64,000 nucleotides of DNA from Apostichopus japonicus (GCF_037975245.1 NC_092576.1:22197611-22261610); one strand, 5' to 3'; numbered from the stretch's first letter, positions 15,201-29,599 are shown. Numbers and translations: made by a program. The notes: a model not told the origin generated them from the letters alone.

Positions 15201-15950
15201 TAATACCTAAGGTCTACACTGGGGGCATATATCTAATAGATCAGTAGACTATACTGTATATGATAGGTGGTTGGCCCTAAGGTATTGTCAGGCAACTGGA
15301 ATAAGTGAGAGTGTGAAGGCAGCACACACCATATTGCTTGGTGTGAAGCTTGCCACATACTCTTTACTGTTTCTCTGAGTGGCTTAATAATACTTTGTAA
15401 TACCTAAGATCTACACTGGGGGCATATATCTAATAGATCAGTAGACGATACTGTATATGATAGGCAATTGGCCTAAGGTATTGTCATTCAACTGGAATAA
15501 GTGAGAGTGTGAAGGCAGCACACCATATTGCTTGGTGTGAAGCTTTGCCACATACTCTTTACTGTTTCTGTTAGTGGCTTAATAAAACTTTTTAATACTT
15601 AAGGTTTACACTGGGGGCATATATCCAATAGATCAGTAGACTATACTGTATATGATAGGCGGTTGGCCTAAGGTATTGTCATGCAACTGGAATAAGTGAG
15701 AGTGTGAAGGCAGCACACACCATATTGATTGGTGTGAAGCTTTGCCACATACTCTTTACTGTTTCTGTTAGTGGCTTAATAAAACTTTGTAATACTTAAG
15801 GTTTACACTGGGGGCATATATCCCATAGATCAGTAGACTATACTGTATATGATAGGCGGTTGGCCTAAGGTATTGTCATGCAACTGGAATAAGTGAGAGT
15901 GTGAAGGCAGCACACACTATATTGATTGGTGTGAAGCTTTGCCACATACT
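3290..15950 (+). repeat. satellite higher-order repeat block, 12- to 18-mer units
   Basis: Rare variants mark long units. ACACTAGGGG occurs at 4121, 6849, 9953, 12293 and 15025, giving spacings of 2728, 3104, 2340 and 2732 bp (14, 16, 12 and 14 monomers). GGAATACGTTAGAG occurs at 5181, 7515, 11013 and 13745 (12, 18 and 14 monomers). ATATCGAATAG followed by GACTTTACTG occurs at about 3356, 6084 and 9188 (14 and 16 monomers). The order of variant monomers between markers is conserved over kilobases, while single monomers or pairs are gained or lost. That pattern indicates unequal crossover between long multimeric units. Confidence 0.9.
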
Positions 15951-16099
15951 GTTTACTGTTTCTGTTTGTGGCTTAATAATACTTTGTAATACTTAAGGTC
16001 TACACTGGGGGCATATATCCAATAGATCAGTAGACTATACTGTATATGATAGGCAATTGGCCTAAGGTATTGTCATGCAACTGGAATAAGTGAGAGTGT

Positions 16100-19000
16100 G
16101 AAGGCAGCACACACCATATTGCCTGGTGTGAAGCTTTGCCACATACTCTTTACTGTTTCTGCTTGTGGCTTAATAATGCTTTGTGATACCTAAGGTCTAC
16201 ACTGGGGGCATATATCTAATAGATCAGTAGACTATACTGTATATGATAGGCGGTTGGCTTAGGTATTGTCATGCAACTGGAATAAGTGAGAGTGTGAAGG
16301 CAGCACACACAATATTGATTGGTGTGAAGCTTTGCCACATACTCTTTACTGTTTCTGTTAGTGGCTTAATAAAACTTTGTAATACTTAAGGTCTACACTG
16401 GGGGCATATATCCAATAGATCAGTAGACTATACTGTATATGATAGGCAATTGGCCTAAGGTATTGTCATGAAACTGGAATAAGTGAGAGTGTGAAGGCAG
16501 CACACACCATATTGTTTGGTGTGAAGCTTTGCCACATACTCTTTACTGTTAGTGGCTTAATGATACCTTGTAATACCTAAGGTCTACACTGGGGGCATAT
16601 ATCTAATAGATCAGTAGACTATACAGTATATTATAGGCAATTGGCCTAAGGTATTGTCATGCAACTGGAATAAGTGAGAGTGTGAAGGCAGCACACACCA
16701 TATTGCTTGGTGTGAAGCTTTGCCACATGCTCATTACTGTTTCTGTTAGTGGCTTAATAAAACTTTGTAATACTTAAAGTTTACACTGGGGGCATATATC
16801 CAATAGATCAGTAGACTATACTGTATATGATAGGCAATTGGTCTAAGGTATTGTCATGCAACTGGAATAAGTGAGAGTGTGAAGGCAGCACACACCATAT
16901 TGCCTGGTGTGAAGCTTTGCCACATACTCTTTACTGTTTCTGCTTGTGGCTTAATAATACTTTGTAATACCTAAGGTCTACACTGGGGACATATATCTAA
17001 TAGATCAGTAGACTATACTGTATATGATAGGCGGTTGGCTTAAGGTATTGTCATGCAACTGGAATAAGTGAGAGTGTGAAGGCAGCACACACCATATTGA
17101 TTGGTGTGAAGCTTTGCCACATACTCTTTACTGTTTCTGTTAGTTGCTTAATAATACTTTGTAATACTTAAGGTCTACACTGGGGGCATATATCCAATAG
17201 ATCAGTAGACTATACTGTATATGATAGGCAATTGGCCTAAGGTATTGTCATTCAACTGGAATAAGTGAGAGTGTGAAGGCAGCACACACCATATTGTTTG
17301 GTGTGAAGCTTTGCCACATACTCTTTACTGTTAGTGGCTTAATGATACCTTGTAATACCTAAGGTCTACACTGGGGGCATATATCTAATAGATCAGTAGA
17401 CTTTACTGTATATGATAGGCAATTGGCCTAAGGTATTGTCATGCAACTGGAATAAGTGAGAGTGTGAAGGCAGCACACACCATATTGCTTGGTGTGAAGC
17501 TTTGCCACATACTCTTTACTGTTTCTGTTAGTGGCTTAATAAAACTTTTTAATACTTAAGGTTTACACTGGGGGCATATATCCAATAGATCAGTAGACTA
17601 TACTGTATATGATAGGCGGTTGGCCTAAGGTATTGTCATGCAACTGGAATAAGTGAGAGTGTGAAGGCAGCACACACCATATTGATTGGTGTGAAGCTTT
17701 GCCACATACTCTTTACTGTTTCTGTTAGTGGCTTAATAAAACTTTGTAATACTTAAGGTTTACACTGGGGGCATATATCCCATAGATCAGTAGACTATAC
17801 TGTATATGATAGGCGGTTGGCCTAAGGTATTGTCATGCAACTGGAATAAGTGAGAGTGTGAAGGCAGCACACACTATATTGATTGGTGTGAAGCTTTGCC
17901 ACATACTGTTTACTGTTTCTGTTTGTGGCTTAATAATACTTTGTAATACTTAAGGTCTACACTGGGGGCATATATCCAATAGATCAGTAGACTATACTGT
18001 ATATGATAGGCAATTGGCCTAAGGTATTGTCATGCAACTGGAATAAGTGAGAGTGTGAAGGCAGCACACACCATATTGATTGGTGTGAAGCTTTGCCAAA
18101 TACTCTTTACTGTTTCTGTTAGTGGCTTAATAATACTTTGTAATACTTAAGGTCTACACTGGGGGCATATATCTAATATATCAGTAGACTATATATGATA
18201 GGCAATTGGTCTAAGGTATTGTCATGCAACTGGAATAAGTGAGAGTGTGAAGGCAGCACACACCATATTGCCTGGTGTGAAGCTTTGCCACATACTCTTT
18301 ACTGTTTCTGCTTGTGGCTTAATAATACTTTGTGATACCTAAGGTCTACACTGGGGGCATATATCTAATAGATCAGTAGACTATACTGTATATGATAGGC
18401 GGTTGGCTTAGGTATTGTCATGCAACTGGAATAAGTGAGAGTGTGAAGGCAGCACACACAATATTGATTGGTGTGAAGCTTTGCCACATACTCTTTACTG
18501 TTTCTGTTAGTGGCTTAATAAAACTTTGTAATACTTAAGGTCTACACTGGGGGCATATATCCAATAGATCAGTAGACTATACTGTATATGATAGGCAATT
18601 GGCCTAAGGTATTGTCATGAAACTGGAATAAGTGAGAGTGTGAAGGCAGCACACACCATATTGTTTGGTGTGAAGCTTTGCCACATACTCTTTACTGTTA
18701 GTGGCTTAATGATACCTTGTAATACCTAAGGTCTACACTGGGGGCATATATCTAATAGATCAGTAGACTATACAGTATATTATAGGCAATTGGCCTAAGG
18801 TATTGTCATGCAACTGGAATAAGTGAGAGTGTGAAGGCAGCACACACCATATTGCTTGGTGTGAAGCTTTGCCACATGCTCATTACTGTTTCTGTTAGTG
18901 GCTTAATAAAACTTTTTAATACTTAAGGTTTACACTGGGGGCATATATCCAATAGATCAGTAGACTATACTGTATATGATAGGCAATTGGTCTAAGGTAT

Positions 19001-19600
19001 TGTCATGCAACTGGAATAAGTGAGAGTGTGAAGGCAGCACACACCATATTGCCTGGTGTGAAGCTTTGCCACATACTCTTTACTGTTTCTGCTTGTGGCT
19101 TAATAATACTTTGTAATACCTAAGGTCTACACTGGGGACATATATCCAATAGATCAGTAGACTATACTGTATATGATAGGCGGTTGGCTTAAGGTATTGT
19201 CATGCAACTGGAATAAGTGAGAGTGTGAAGGCAGCACACACCATATTGATTGGTGTGAAGCTTTGCCACATACTCTTTACTGTTTCTGTTAGTTGCTTAA
19301 TAATACTTTGTAATACTTAAGGTCTACACTGGGGGCATATATCCAATAGATCAGTAGACTATACTGTATATGATAGGCAATTGGCCTAAGGTATTGTCAT
19401 TCAACTGGAATAAGTGAGAGTGTGAAGGCAGCACACACCATATTGTTTGTTGTGAAGCTTTGCCACATACTCTTTACTGTTAGTGGCTTAATGATACCTT
19501 GTAATACCTAAGGTCTACACTGGGGGCATATATCTAATAGATCAGTAGACTTTACTGTATATGATAGGCAATTGGCCTAAGGTATTGTCATGCAACTGGA
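16100..19600 (+). repeat. satellite sub-block: duplicated 11-mer
   Basis: The variant TATACAGTATATTATAGG occurs at about 16620 and again 2149 bp later at about 18769, which is eleven monomers. The flanking variants CACACACAATATTGATTGG, CACATGCTCATTACTG and GTTAGTTGCTTAAT recur in the same order in both copies, so this is a collinear duplication. Confidence 0.85.
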
Positions 19601-20206
19601 ATAAGTGAGAGTGTGAAGGCAGCACACACCATATTGCTTGGTGTGAAGCTTTGCCACATACTCTTGACTGTTTCTGTTAGTGGCTTAATAAAACTTTGTA
19701 ATACTTAAGGTTTACACTGGGGGCATATATCCAATAGATCAGTAGACTATACTGTATATGATAGGCGGTTGGCCTAAGGTATTGTCATGCAACTGGAATA
19801 AGTGAGAGTGTGAAGGCAGCTCACACCATAATGATTGGTGTGAAGCTTTGCCAAATACTCTTTACTGTTTCTGTTAGTGGCTTAATAATACTTTGTAATA
19901 CCTAAGATCTTCACTGGGGGCATATATCTCATAGATCAGTAGACGATACTGTATATGATAGGCAATTGGCCTAAGGTATTGTCATTCAACTGGAATAAGT
20001 GAGAGTGTGAAGGCAGCACACACCATATTGATTGGTGTGTAGCTTTGCCACATACTCTTTACTGTTTCTGTTAGTGGCTTAATAATACTTTGTAATACTT
20101 AAGGTCTACACTGGGGGCATATATCTAATAGATCAGTAGACTATATATGATAGGCAATTGGCCTAAGGTATTGTCATGCAACTAGAATAAGTGAGAGTGT
20201 GAAGCC

Positions 20207-20240
20207 AGCAGACATATTGCCTGTAATACTTAAGGTCTAC
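20207..20240 (+). repeat. truncated satellite monomer junction, copy 1
   Basis: The sequence jumps from CATATTGCCT directly to GTAATACTTAAGG, skipping roughly 58-61 bp that normally carry the GGTGTGAAGC...CTTAATAATACTTT part of the monomer. The deleted segment includes the right arm of the dyad. The same junction recurs at about 21298 and 27242, so it is an inherited variant monomer and not a sequencing slip. Confidence 0.85.
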
Positions 20241-21284
20241 ACTGGGGGCATATATCTAATAGATCAGTAGACTATATATGATAGGCAATTGGCCTAAGGT
20301 ATTGTCAGGCAACTGGAATAAGTGAGAGTGTGAAGCCAGCACACACCATATTGCTTGGTGTGAAGCTTTGCCACATACTCTTTCTGTTAATGGCTTAATG
20401 ATACTTTGTAATACCTAAGGTCTACACTGGGGGCATATATCTTTTAGATCAGTAGACTATATAAAATAGGCAATTGGCCTAAGGTATTGTCATGCAACTG
20501 GAATAAGTGAGAGTGTGAAGCCAGCACACACCATATTGCTTGGTGTGAAGCTTTGCAACATACTCTTTCTGTTAGTGGCTTAATGATACTTTGTAATACC
20601 TAAGGTCTACACTGGGGGCATATATCTTTTAGATCAGTAGACTATACTGTATATGATAGGTGGTTAGCCCTAAGGTATTGTCATGCAACTGGAATAAGTG
20701 AGAGTGTGAAGGCAGCACACACCATATTGATTGGTGTGAAGCTTTGCCACATACTCTTTCTGTTAATGGCTTAATGATACTTTGTAATACCTAAGGTCTA
20801 CACTGGGGGCATATATCTTTTAGATCAGTAGACTATATAAAATAGGCAATTGGCCTAAGGTATTGTCATGCAACTGGAATAAGTGAGAGTGTGAAGCCAG
20901 CACACACCATATTGCTTGGTGTGAAGCTTTGCAACATACTCTTTCTGTTAGTGGCTTAATGATACTTTGTAATACCTAAGGTCTACACTGGGGGCATATA
21001 TCTAATAGATTAGTAGACTATACTGTATATGATAGGTGGTTGGCCTAAGGTATTGTCATGCAACTGGAATAAGTGAGAGTGTGAAGCCAGCACACACCAT
21101 ATTGCTTGGTGTGAAGCTTTGCCACATACTCTTTCTGTTAGTGGCTTAATGATACTTTGTAATACCTAAGGTCTACTCTGGGGGCATATATCTTTTAGAT
21201 CAGTAGACTATACTGTATATGATAGGTGGTTGGCCCTAAGGTATTGTCAGGCAACAGGAATACGTGAGAGTGTGAAGGCAGCAC

Positions 21285-21312
21285 ACACCATATTGCCTGT
21301 AATACTTAAGGT
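21285..21312 (+). repeat. truncated satellite monomer junction, copy 2
   Basis: The deletion breakpoint ATTGCCT|GTAATACTT is identical to that at 20222. Here the preceding bases read CACACCATATTGCCT, where copies 1 and 3 read CAGCAGACATATTGCCT. The truncated monomer has therefore been recombined onto a different upstream monomer. Confidence 0.85.
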
Positions 21313-24300
21313 CTACACTGGGGGCATATATCTAATAGATCAGTAGACTATATATGATAGGCAATTGGCCTAAGGTATTGTCAGGCAACTGGAATAAGTG
21401 AGAGTGTGAAGCCAGCACACACCATATTGCTTGGTGTGAAGCTTTGCCACATACTCTTTCTGTTAATGGCTTAATGATACTTTGTAATACCTAAGGTCTA
21501 CACTGGGGGCATATATCTTTTAGATCAGTAGACTATATAAAATAGGCAATTGGCCTAAGGTATTGTCATGCAACTGGAATAAGTGAGAGTGTGAAGCCAG
21601 CACACACCATATTGCTTGGTGTGAAGCTTTGCAACATACTCTTTCTGTTAGTGGCTTAATGATACTTTGTAATACCTAAGGTCTACACTGGGGGCATATA
21701 TCTTTTAGATCAGTAGACTATACTGTATATGATAGGTGGTTGGCCCTAAGGTATTGTCATGCAACTGGAATAAGTGAGAGTGTGAAGGCAGCACACACCA
21801 TATTGATTGGTGTGAAGCTTTGCCACATACTGTTTCTGTTAGTGGCTTAATAATACTTTGTAATACCTAAGGTCTACACTGGGGGCATATATCTAATAGA
21901 TTAGTAGACTATACTGTATATGATAGGCGGTTGGCCTAAGGTATTGTCATGCAACTGGAATAAGTGAGAGTGTGAAGCCAGCACACACCATATTGCTTGG
22001 TGTGAAGCTTTGCCACATACTCTTTCTGTTAGTGGCTTAATGATACTTTGTAATACCTAAGGTCTACTCTGGGGGCATATATCTTTTAGATCAGTAGACT
22101 ATACTGTATATGATAGGTGGTTGGCCCTAAGGTATTGTCAGGCAACAGGAATACGTGAGAGTGTGAAGGCAGCACACACCATATTGCTTGGTGTGAAGCT
22201 TTGCCACATACTGTTTCTGTTAGTGGCTTAATAATACTTTGTAATACCTAAGGTCTACACTGGGGGCATATATCTAATAGATTAGTAGACTATACTGTAT
22301 ATGATAGGCGGTTGGCCTAAGGTATTGTCATGCAACTGGAATAAGTGAGAGTGTGAAGCCAGCACACACCATATTGCTTGGTGTGAAGCTTTGCCACATA
22401 CTCTTTCTGTTAGTGGCTTAATGATACTTTGTAATACCTAAGGTCTACTCTGGGGGCATATATCTTTTAGATCAGTAGACTATACTGTATATGATAGGTG
22501 GTTGGCCCTAAGGTATTGTCAGGCAACAGGAATACGTGAGAGTGTGAAGGCAGCACACACCATATTGCTTGGTGTGAAGCTTTGCCACATACTGTTTCTG
22601 TTAGTGGCTTAATAATACTTTGTAATACCTAAGGTCTACACTGGGGGCATATATCTAATAGATTAGTAGACTATACTGTATATGATAGGCGGTTGGCCTA
22701 AGGTATTGTCATGCAACTGGAATAAGTGAGAGTGTGAAGGCAGCACACATCATATTTATTGGTGTGAAGCTTTTCCACATACTGTTTACTGTTTCTGTTT
22801 GTGGCTTAATAATACTTTGTAATACTTAAGGTCTACACTGGGGGCATATATCCAATAGATCAGTAGACTATACTGTATATGATAGGCAATTGGCCTAAGG
22901 TATTGTCATGCAACTGGAATAAGTGAGAGTGTGAAGGCAGCACACACCATATTGCTTGGTGTGAAGCGTTGCCACATACTGTTTACTGTTTCTGTTAGTG
23001 GTTTAATAATACTTTGTAATACTTAAGGTCTACACTGTGGGCATATATCCAATAGATCAGTAGACGATACTGTATATGATAGGCAATTGGCCTAAGGTAT
23101 TGTCATGTAACTGGAATAAGTGAGAGTGTGAAGGCAGCACACACCATATTGCTTGGTGTGAAGCTTTGCCACATACTCTTTACTGTTAGTGGCTTAATGA
23201 TACCTTGTAATACCTAAGGTCTACACTGGGGGCATATATCTAATAGATCAGTAGACTTTACTGTATATGATAGGCACTTGGCCTAAGGTATTGTCATGCA
23301 ACTGGAATAAGTGAGAGTGTGAAGGCAGCACACACCATATTGCTTGGTGTGAAGCTTGCCACATACTCTTTACTGTTTCTGTTAGTGGCTTAATAAAACT
23401 TTGTAATACCTAAGGTCTACACTGGGGGCATATATCCAATAGATCAGTAGACTATACTGTATATGATAGGCGGTTGGCCTAAGGTATTGTCATGCAACTG
23501 GAATAAGTGAGAGTGTGAAGGCAGCACACACCATATTGATTGGTGTGAAGCTTTGCCAAATACTCTTTACTGTTTCTGTTAGTGGCTTAATAATACTTTG
23601 TAATACTTAAGGTCTACACTGGGGGCATATATCTATTATATCAGTAGACTATATATGATAGGCAATTGGTCTAAGGTATTGTCATGCAACTGGAATAAGT
23701 GAGAGTGTGAAGGCAGCACACACCATATTGATTGGTGTGAAGCTTTGCCACATACTCTTTACTGTTTCTGTTTGTGGCTTAATAATACTTTGTAATACTT
23801 AAGGTCTACACTGGGGGCATATATCTTTTAGATCAGTAGACTATACTGTATATGATAGGCAATTGGCCTAAGGTATTGTCATGCAACTGGAATAAGTGAG
23901 AGTGTGAAGGCAGCACACACCATATTGCTTGGTGTGAAGCTTTGCCACATATTGTTTACTGTTTCTGTTTGTGGCTTAATAATACTTTGTAATACTTAAG
24001 GTCTACACTGTGGGCATATATCCAATAGATCAGTAGACTATACTGTATATGATAGGCAATTGGCCTAAGGTATTGTCATGTAACTGGAATAAGTGAGAGT
24101 GTGAAGGCAGCACACACCATATTGATTGGTGTGAAGCTTTGCCAAATACTCTTTACTGTTTCTGTTAGTGGCTTAATAATACTTTGTAATACTTAAGGTC
24201 TACACTGGGGGCATATATCTAATATATCAGTAGACTATATATGATAGGCAATTGGTCTAAGGTATTGTCATGCAACTGGAATAAGTGAGAGTGTGAAGGC

Positions 24301-27228
24301 AGCACACACCATATTGCCTGGTGTGAAGCTTTGCCACATACTCTTTACTGTTTCTGCTTGTGGCTTAATAATACTTTGTAATACATAAGGTCTACACTGG
24401 GGGCATATATCTAATAGATCAGTACACTATACTGTATATGATAGGCGGTTGGCTTAAGGTATTGTCATGCAACTGGAATAAGTGAGAGTGTGAAGGCAGC
24501 ACACACCATATTGATTGGTGTGAAGCTTTGCCACATTCTTTTTACTGTTTCTGTTAGTGGCTTAATAATACTTTGTAATACTCAAGGTCTACACTGGGGG
24601 CATATATCCAATAGATCAGTAGACTATACTGTATATGATAGGCAATTGGCCTAAGGTATTGTCATGCAACTGGAATAAGTGAGAGTGTGAAGGCAGCACA
24701 CACCATATTGTTTGGTGTGAAGCTTTGCCACATACTCTTTACTGTTAGTGGCTTAATGATACCTTGTAATACCTAAGGTCTACACTGGGGGCATATATCT
24801 AATAGATCAGTAGACTATACTGTATATGATAGGTGGTTGGCCCTAAGGTATTGTCAGGCAACTGGAATAAGTGAGAGTGTGAAGGCAGCACAAACCATAT
24901 TGCTTGGTGTGAAGCTTGCCACATACTCTTTACTGTTTCTCTGAGTGGCTTAATAATACTTTGTAATACCTAAGATCTACACTGGGGGCATATATCTAAT
25001 AGATCAGTAAACGATACTGTATATGATAGGCAATTGGCCTAAGGTATTGTCATTCAACTGGAATAAGTGAGAGTGTGAAGGCAGCACACACCATATTGCT
25101 TGGTGTGAAGCTCTGCCAAATACTCTTTACTGTTTCTGTTAGTGGCTTAATAAAACTTTTTAATACTTAAGGTTTACACTGGGGGCATATATCCAATAGA
25201 TCAGTAGACTATACTGTATATGATAGGCGGTTGGCCTAAGGTATTGTCATGCAACTGGAATAAGTGAGAGTGTGAAGGCAGCACACACTATATTGATTGG
25301 TGTGAAGCTTTGCCACATATATCTTTACTGTTTCTGTTAGTGGCTTAATAAAACTTTGTAATACTTAAGGTTTACACTGGGGGCATATATCCCATAGATC
25401 AGTAGACTATACTGTATATGATAGGCAATTGGCCTAAGGTATTGTCAGGCAACTGGAATAAGTGAGAGTGTGAAGGCAGCACACACCATATTGCTTGGTG
25501 TGAAGCTTTGCCACATACTGTTTACTGTTTCTGTTTGTGGCTTAATAATACTTTGTAATACTTAAGGTCTACACTGTGGGCATATATCCAATAGATCAGT
25601 AGACTAAACTGTATATGATAGGCAATTGGCCTAAGGTATTGTCATGTAACTGGAATAAGTGAGAGTGTGAAGGCAGCACACACCATATTGCTTGGTGTGA
25701 AGCTTTGCCACTTACTCTTTACTGTTAGTGGCTTAATGATACCTTGTAATACCTAAGGTCTACACTGGGGGCATATATCTAATAGATCAGTAGACTTTAC
25801 TGTATATGATAGGCAATTGGCCTAAGGTATTGTCAGGCAACTGGAATAAGTGAGAGTGTGAAGGCAGCACACACCATATTGATTGGTGTGAAGCTTGCCA
25901 CATACTCTTTACTGTTTCTGTTAGTGGCTTAATAAAACTTTGTAATACTTAAGGTTTACACTGGGGGCATATATCCAACAGATCAGTAGACGATACTGTA
26001 TATGATAGGCGGTTGGCCTAAGGTATTGTCATGCAACTGGAATAAGTGAGAATGTGAAGGCAGCACACACCATATTGCTTGGTGTGAAGCTTGCCACATA
26101 CTCTTTACTGTTTCTGTTAGTGGCTTAATAAAACTTTGTAATACCTAAGGTCTAGACTGGGGGCATATATCCAAAAGATCAGTAGACTATACTGTATATG
26201 ATAGGCGGTTGGCCTAAGGTATTGTCATGCAACTGGAATAAGTGAGAGTGTGAAGGCAGCACACACCATATTGATTGGTGTGAAGCTTTGCCACATACTC
26301 TTTACTGTTTCTGTTAGTGGCTTAATAATACTTTGTAATACTTAAGGTCTACACTGGGGGCATATATCTAATATATCAGTATACTATATATGATAGGCAA
26401 TTGGTCTAAGGTATTGTCATGCAACTGGAATAAGTGAGAGTGTGAAGGCAGCACACACCATATTGTTTGGTGTGAAGCTTTGCCACATACTCTTTACTGT
26501 TAGTGGCTTAATGATACCTTGTAATACCTAAGGTCTACACTGGGGGCATATATCTAATAGATCAGTAGACTATACTGTATATGATAGGCAATTGGCCTAA
26601 GGTATTGTCATGCAACTGGAATAAGTGAGAGTGTGAAGGCAGCACACACCATATTGCTTGGTGTGAAGCTTTGCCACATACTCTTTACTGTTTCTGTTAG
26701 TGGCTTAATAAAACTTTTTAATACTTAAGGTTTACACTGGGGGCATATATCCAATAGATCAGTAGACTATACTGTATATGATAGGCGGTTGGCCTAAGGT
26801 ATTGTCATGCAACTGGAATAAGGGAGAGTGTAAGGGCAGCACACACCATAATGATTGGTGTGAAGCTTTGCCATATACTCTTTACTGTTTCTCTGAGTGG
26901 CTTAATAATACTTTGTAATACCTAAGATCTACACTGGGGGCATATATCTAATAGATCAGTAGACGATAATGTATATGATAGGCAATTGGCCTAAGGCATT
27001 GTCATTCAACTGGAATAAGTGAGAGTGTGAAGGCAGCACACACCATATTGATTGGTGTGTAGCTTTGCCACATACTCTTTACGGTTTCTGTTAGTGGCTT
27101 AATAATACTTTGTAATACTTAAGGTCTACACTGTGGGCATATATCTAATAGATCAGTAGACTATATATGATAGGCAATTGGCCTAAGGTATTGTCATGCA
27201 ACTGGAATAAGTGAGAGTCTGAAGCCAG

Positions 27229-27260
27229 CAGACATATTGCCTGTAATACTTAAGGTCTAC
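27229..27260 (+). repeat. truncated satellite monomer junction, copy 3
   Basis: It has the same breakpoint and the same odd CAGCAGACATATTGCC context as copy 1, and lies exactly 7020 bp downstream of it. It belongs to a larger collinear duplication of the 19.8-20.5 kb segment. Confidence 0.85.
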
Positions 27261-28199
27261 ACTGGGGGCATATATCTAATAGATCAGTAGACTATATCTG
27301 ATAGGCAATTGGCCTAAGGTATTGTCATGCAACTGGAATAAGTGAGAGTGTGAAGCCAGCACACACCATATTGCTTGGTGTGAAGCTTTGCCACATACTC
27401 TTTCTGTTAGTGGCTTAATGATACTTTGTAATACCTAAGGTCTACACTGGGGGCATATATCTTTTAGATCAGTAGACTATACTGTATATGATAGGTGGTT
27501 GGCCCTAAGGTATTGTCATGCAACTGGAATACGTGAGAGTGTGAAGGCAGCACACACCATATTGATTGGTGTGAAGCTTTGCCACATACTCTTTACTGTT
27601 TCTGCTTGTGGCTTAATAATACTTTGTAATACTTAAGGTCTACACTGGGGGCATATATCCAATAGATCAGTAGACTATACTGTATATGATAGGCAATTGG
27701 CCTAAGGTATTGTCATTCAACTGGAATAAGTGAGAGTGTGAAGGCAGCACACACCATATTGCTTGGTGTGAAGCTTTGCCACATACTCTTTACTGTTTCT
27801 GTTAGTGGCTTAATAAAACTTTTTAATACTTAAGGTTTACACTGGGGGCATATATCCAATAGATCAGTAGACTATACTGTATATGATAGGCGGTTGGCCT
27901 AAGGTATTGTCATGCAACTGGAATAAGTGAGAGTGTGAAGGCAGCACACACCATAATGATTGGTGTGAAGCTTTGCCAAATACTCTTTACTGTTTCTGTT
28001 AGTGGCTTAATAATACTTTGTAATACCTAAGATCTACACTGGGGGCATATATCTAATAGATCAGTAGACGATACTGTATATGATAGGCAATTGGCCTAAG
28101 GTATTGTCATTCAACTGGAATAAGTGAGAGTGTGAAGGCAGCACACACCATATTGATTGGTGTGTAGCTTTGCCACATACTCTTTACTGTTAGTGGCTT

Positions 28200-29280
28200 A
28201 ATGATACCTTGTAATACCTACACTGGGGGCATATATCTAATAGATCAGTAGACTATATATGATAGGCAATTGGCCTAAGGTATTGTCATGCAACTGGAAT
28301 AAGTGAGAGTGTGAAGGCAGCACACACCATATTGCTTGGTGTGAAGCTTTGCCACATACTCTTTCTGTTGGTGGCTTAATGATACTTTGTAATACCTAAG
28401 GTCTACACTGGGGGCATATATGTATTAGATCAGTAGACTATACTGTATATGATAGGTGGTTGGCCATAAGGTATTGTCAGGCAACTGGAATAAGTGAGAG
28501 TGTGAAGGCAGCACACACCATAATGCTTGGTGTGAAGCTTTGCCACATACTGTTTCTGTTAGTGGCTTAATAATACTTTGTAATACCTAAGGTCTATACT
28601 GGGGGCATATATCTAATAGATCAGTGGACGATACTGTATATGATAGGCAATTGGCCTAAGGTATTGTCATTCAACTGGAATAAGTGAGAGTGTGAAGGCA
28701 GCACACACCATATTGCTTGGTGTGAAACTTGCCACATACTCTTTACTGTTAGTGGCTTAATGATTCCTTGTAATACCTACACTGGGGGCATATATCTAAT
28801 AGATCAGTAGACTATATATGATAGGCAATTGGCCTAAGGTATTGTCATGCAACTGGAATAAGTGAGAGTGTGAAGGCAGCACACACCATAATGCTTGGTG
28901 TGAAGCTTTGCCACATACTGTTTCTGTTAGTGGCCTAATAATACTTTGTAATACCTAAGGTCTACACTGGGGGCATATATCTAATAGATCAGTGGACGAT
29001 ACTGTATATGATAGGCAATTGGCCTAAGGTATTGTCATTCAACTGGAATAAGTGAGAGTGTGAAGGCAGCACACACCATATTGCTTGGTGTGAAGCTTGC
29101 CACATACTCTTTACTGTTAGTGGCTTAATGATACCTTGTAATACCTACACTGGGGGCATATATCTAATAGATCAGTAGACTATATATGATAGGCAATTGG
29201 CCTAAGGTATTGTCATGCAACTGGAATAAGTGAGAGTGTGAAGGCAGCACACACCATATTGCTTGGTTTGAAGCTTTGCC
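28200..29280 (+). repeat. satellite sub-block with 7-bp-deleted monomers near the right edge
   Basis: The variant TAATACCTACACTGGGGG lacks the AAGGTCT segment present in ordinary monomers. It occurs at about 28213, 28772 and 29140, spacings of 559 and 368 bp (three and two short monomers). These deleted monomers were seen only in this last kilobase and a half, so they are private to the array edge. Confidence 0.75.
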
Positions 29281-29599
29281 ACATACTGTTTCTCTGAGTG
29301 GCTTAATAATACTTTGTAATACCTAAGGTCTACACTGGGGGCATATATCTAATAGATCAGTAGACGATACTGTATATGATAGGCAATTGGCCTAAGGTAT
29401 TGTCATGTAACTGGAATAAGTGAGAGTGTGAAGGCAGCACACACAATATTGATTGGTGTGAAGCTTTGCCACATACTGTTTACTGTTTCTGTTTGTGGCT
29501 TAATAATACTTTGTAATTCTTAAGGTCTACACTGGGGGCATATATCCAATAGATCAGTAGACTATACTGTTTATGATAGGCAATTGGCCTAAGGTATTG

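Larger units (their letters stand above)
20200..22760 (+). repeat. satellite subfamily with GAAGCCAGCAC and CTTTTAGATCAG variants
   Basis: This stretch is enriched in a distinct monomer type: GTGTGAAGCCAGCAC instead of GAAGGCAGCAC, ATATCTTTTAGATCAG instead of ATATCTAATAGATCAG, and GACTATATAAAATAGG at about 20455, 20831 and 21531. Monomers alternate between types in dimers and trimers. CAACAGGAATACGTGAG occurs at about 21253, 22144 and 22525, marking local duplication. The same subfamily reappears briefly at about 27230-27470. Confidence 0.8.
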
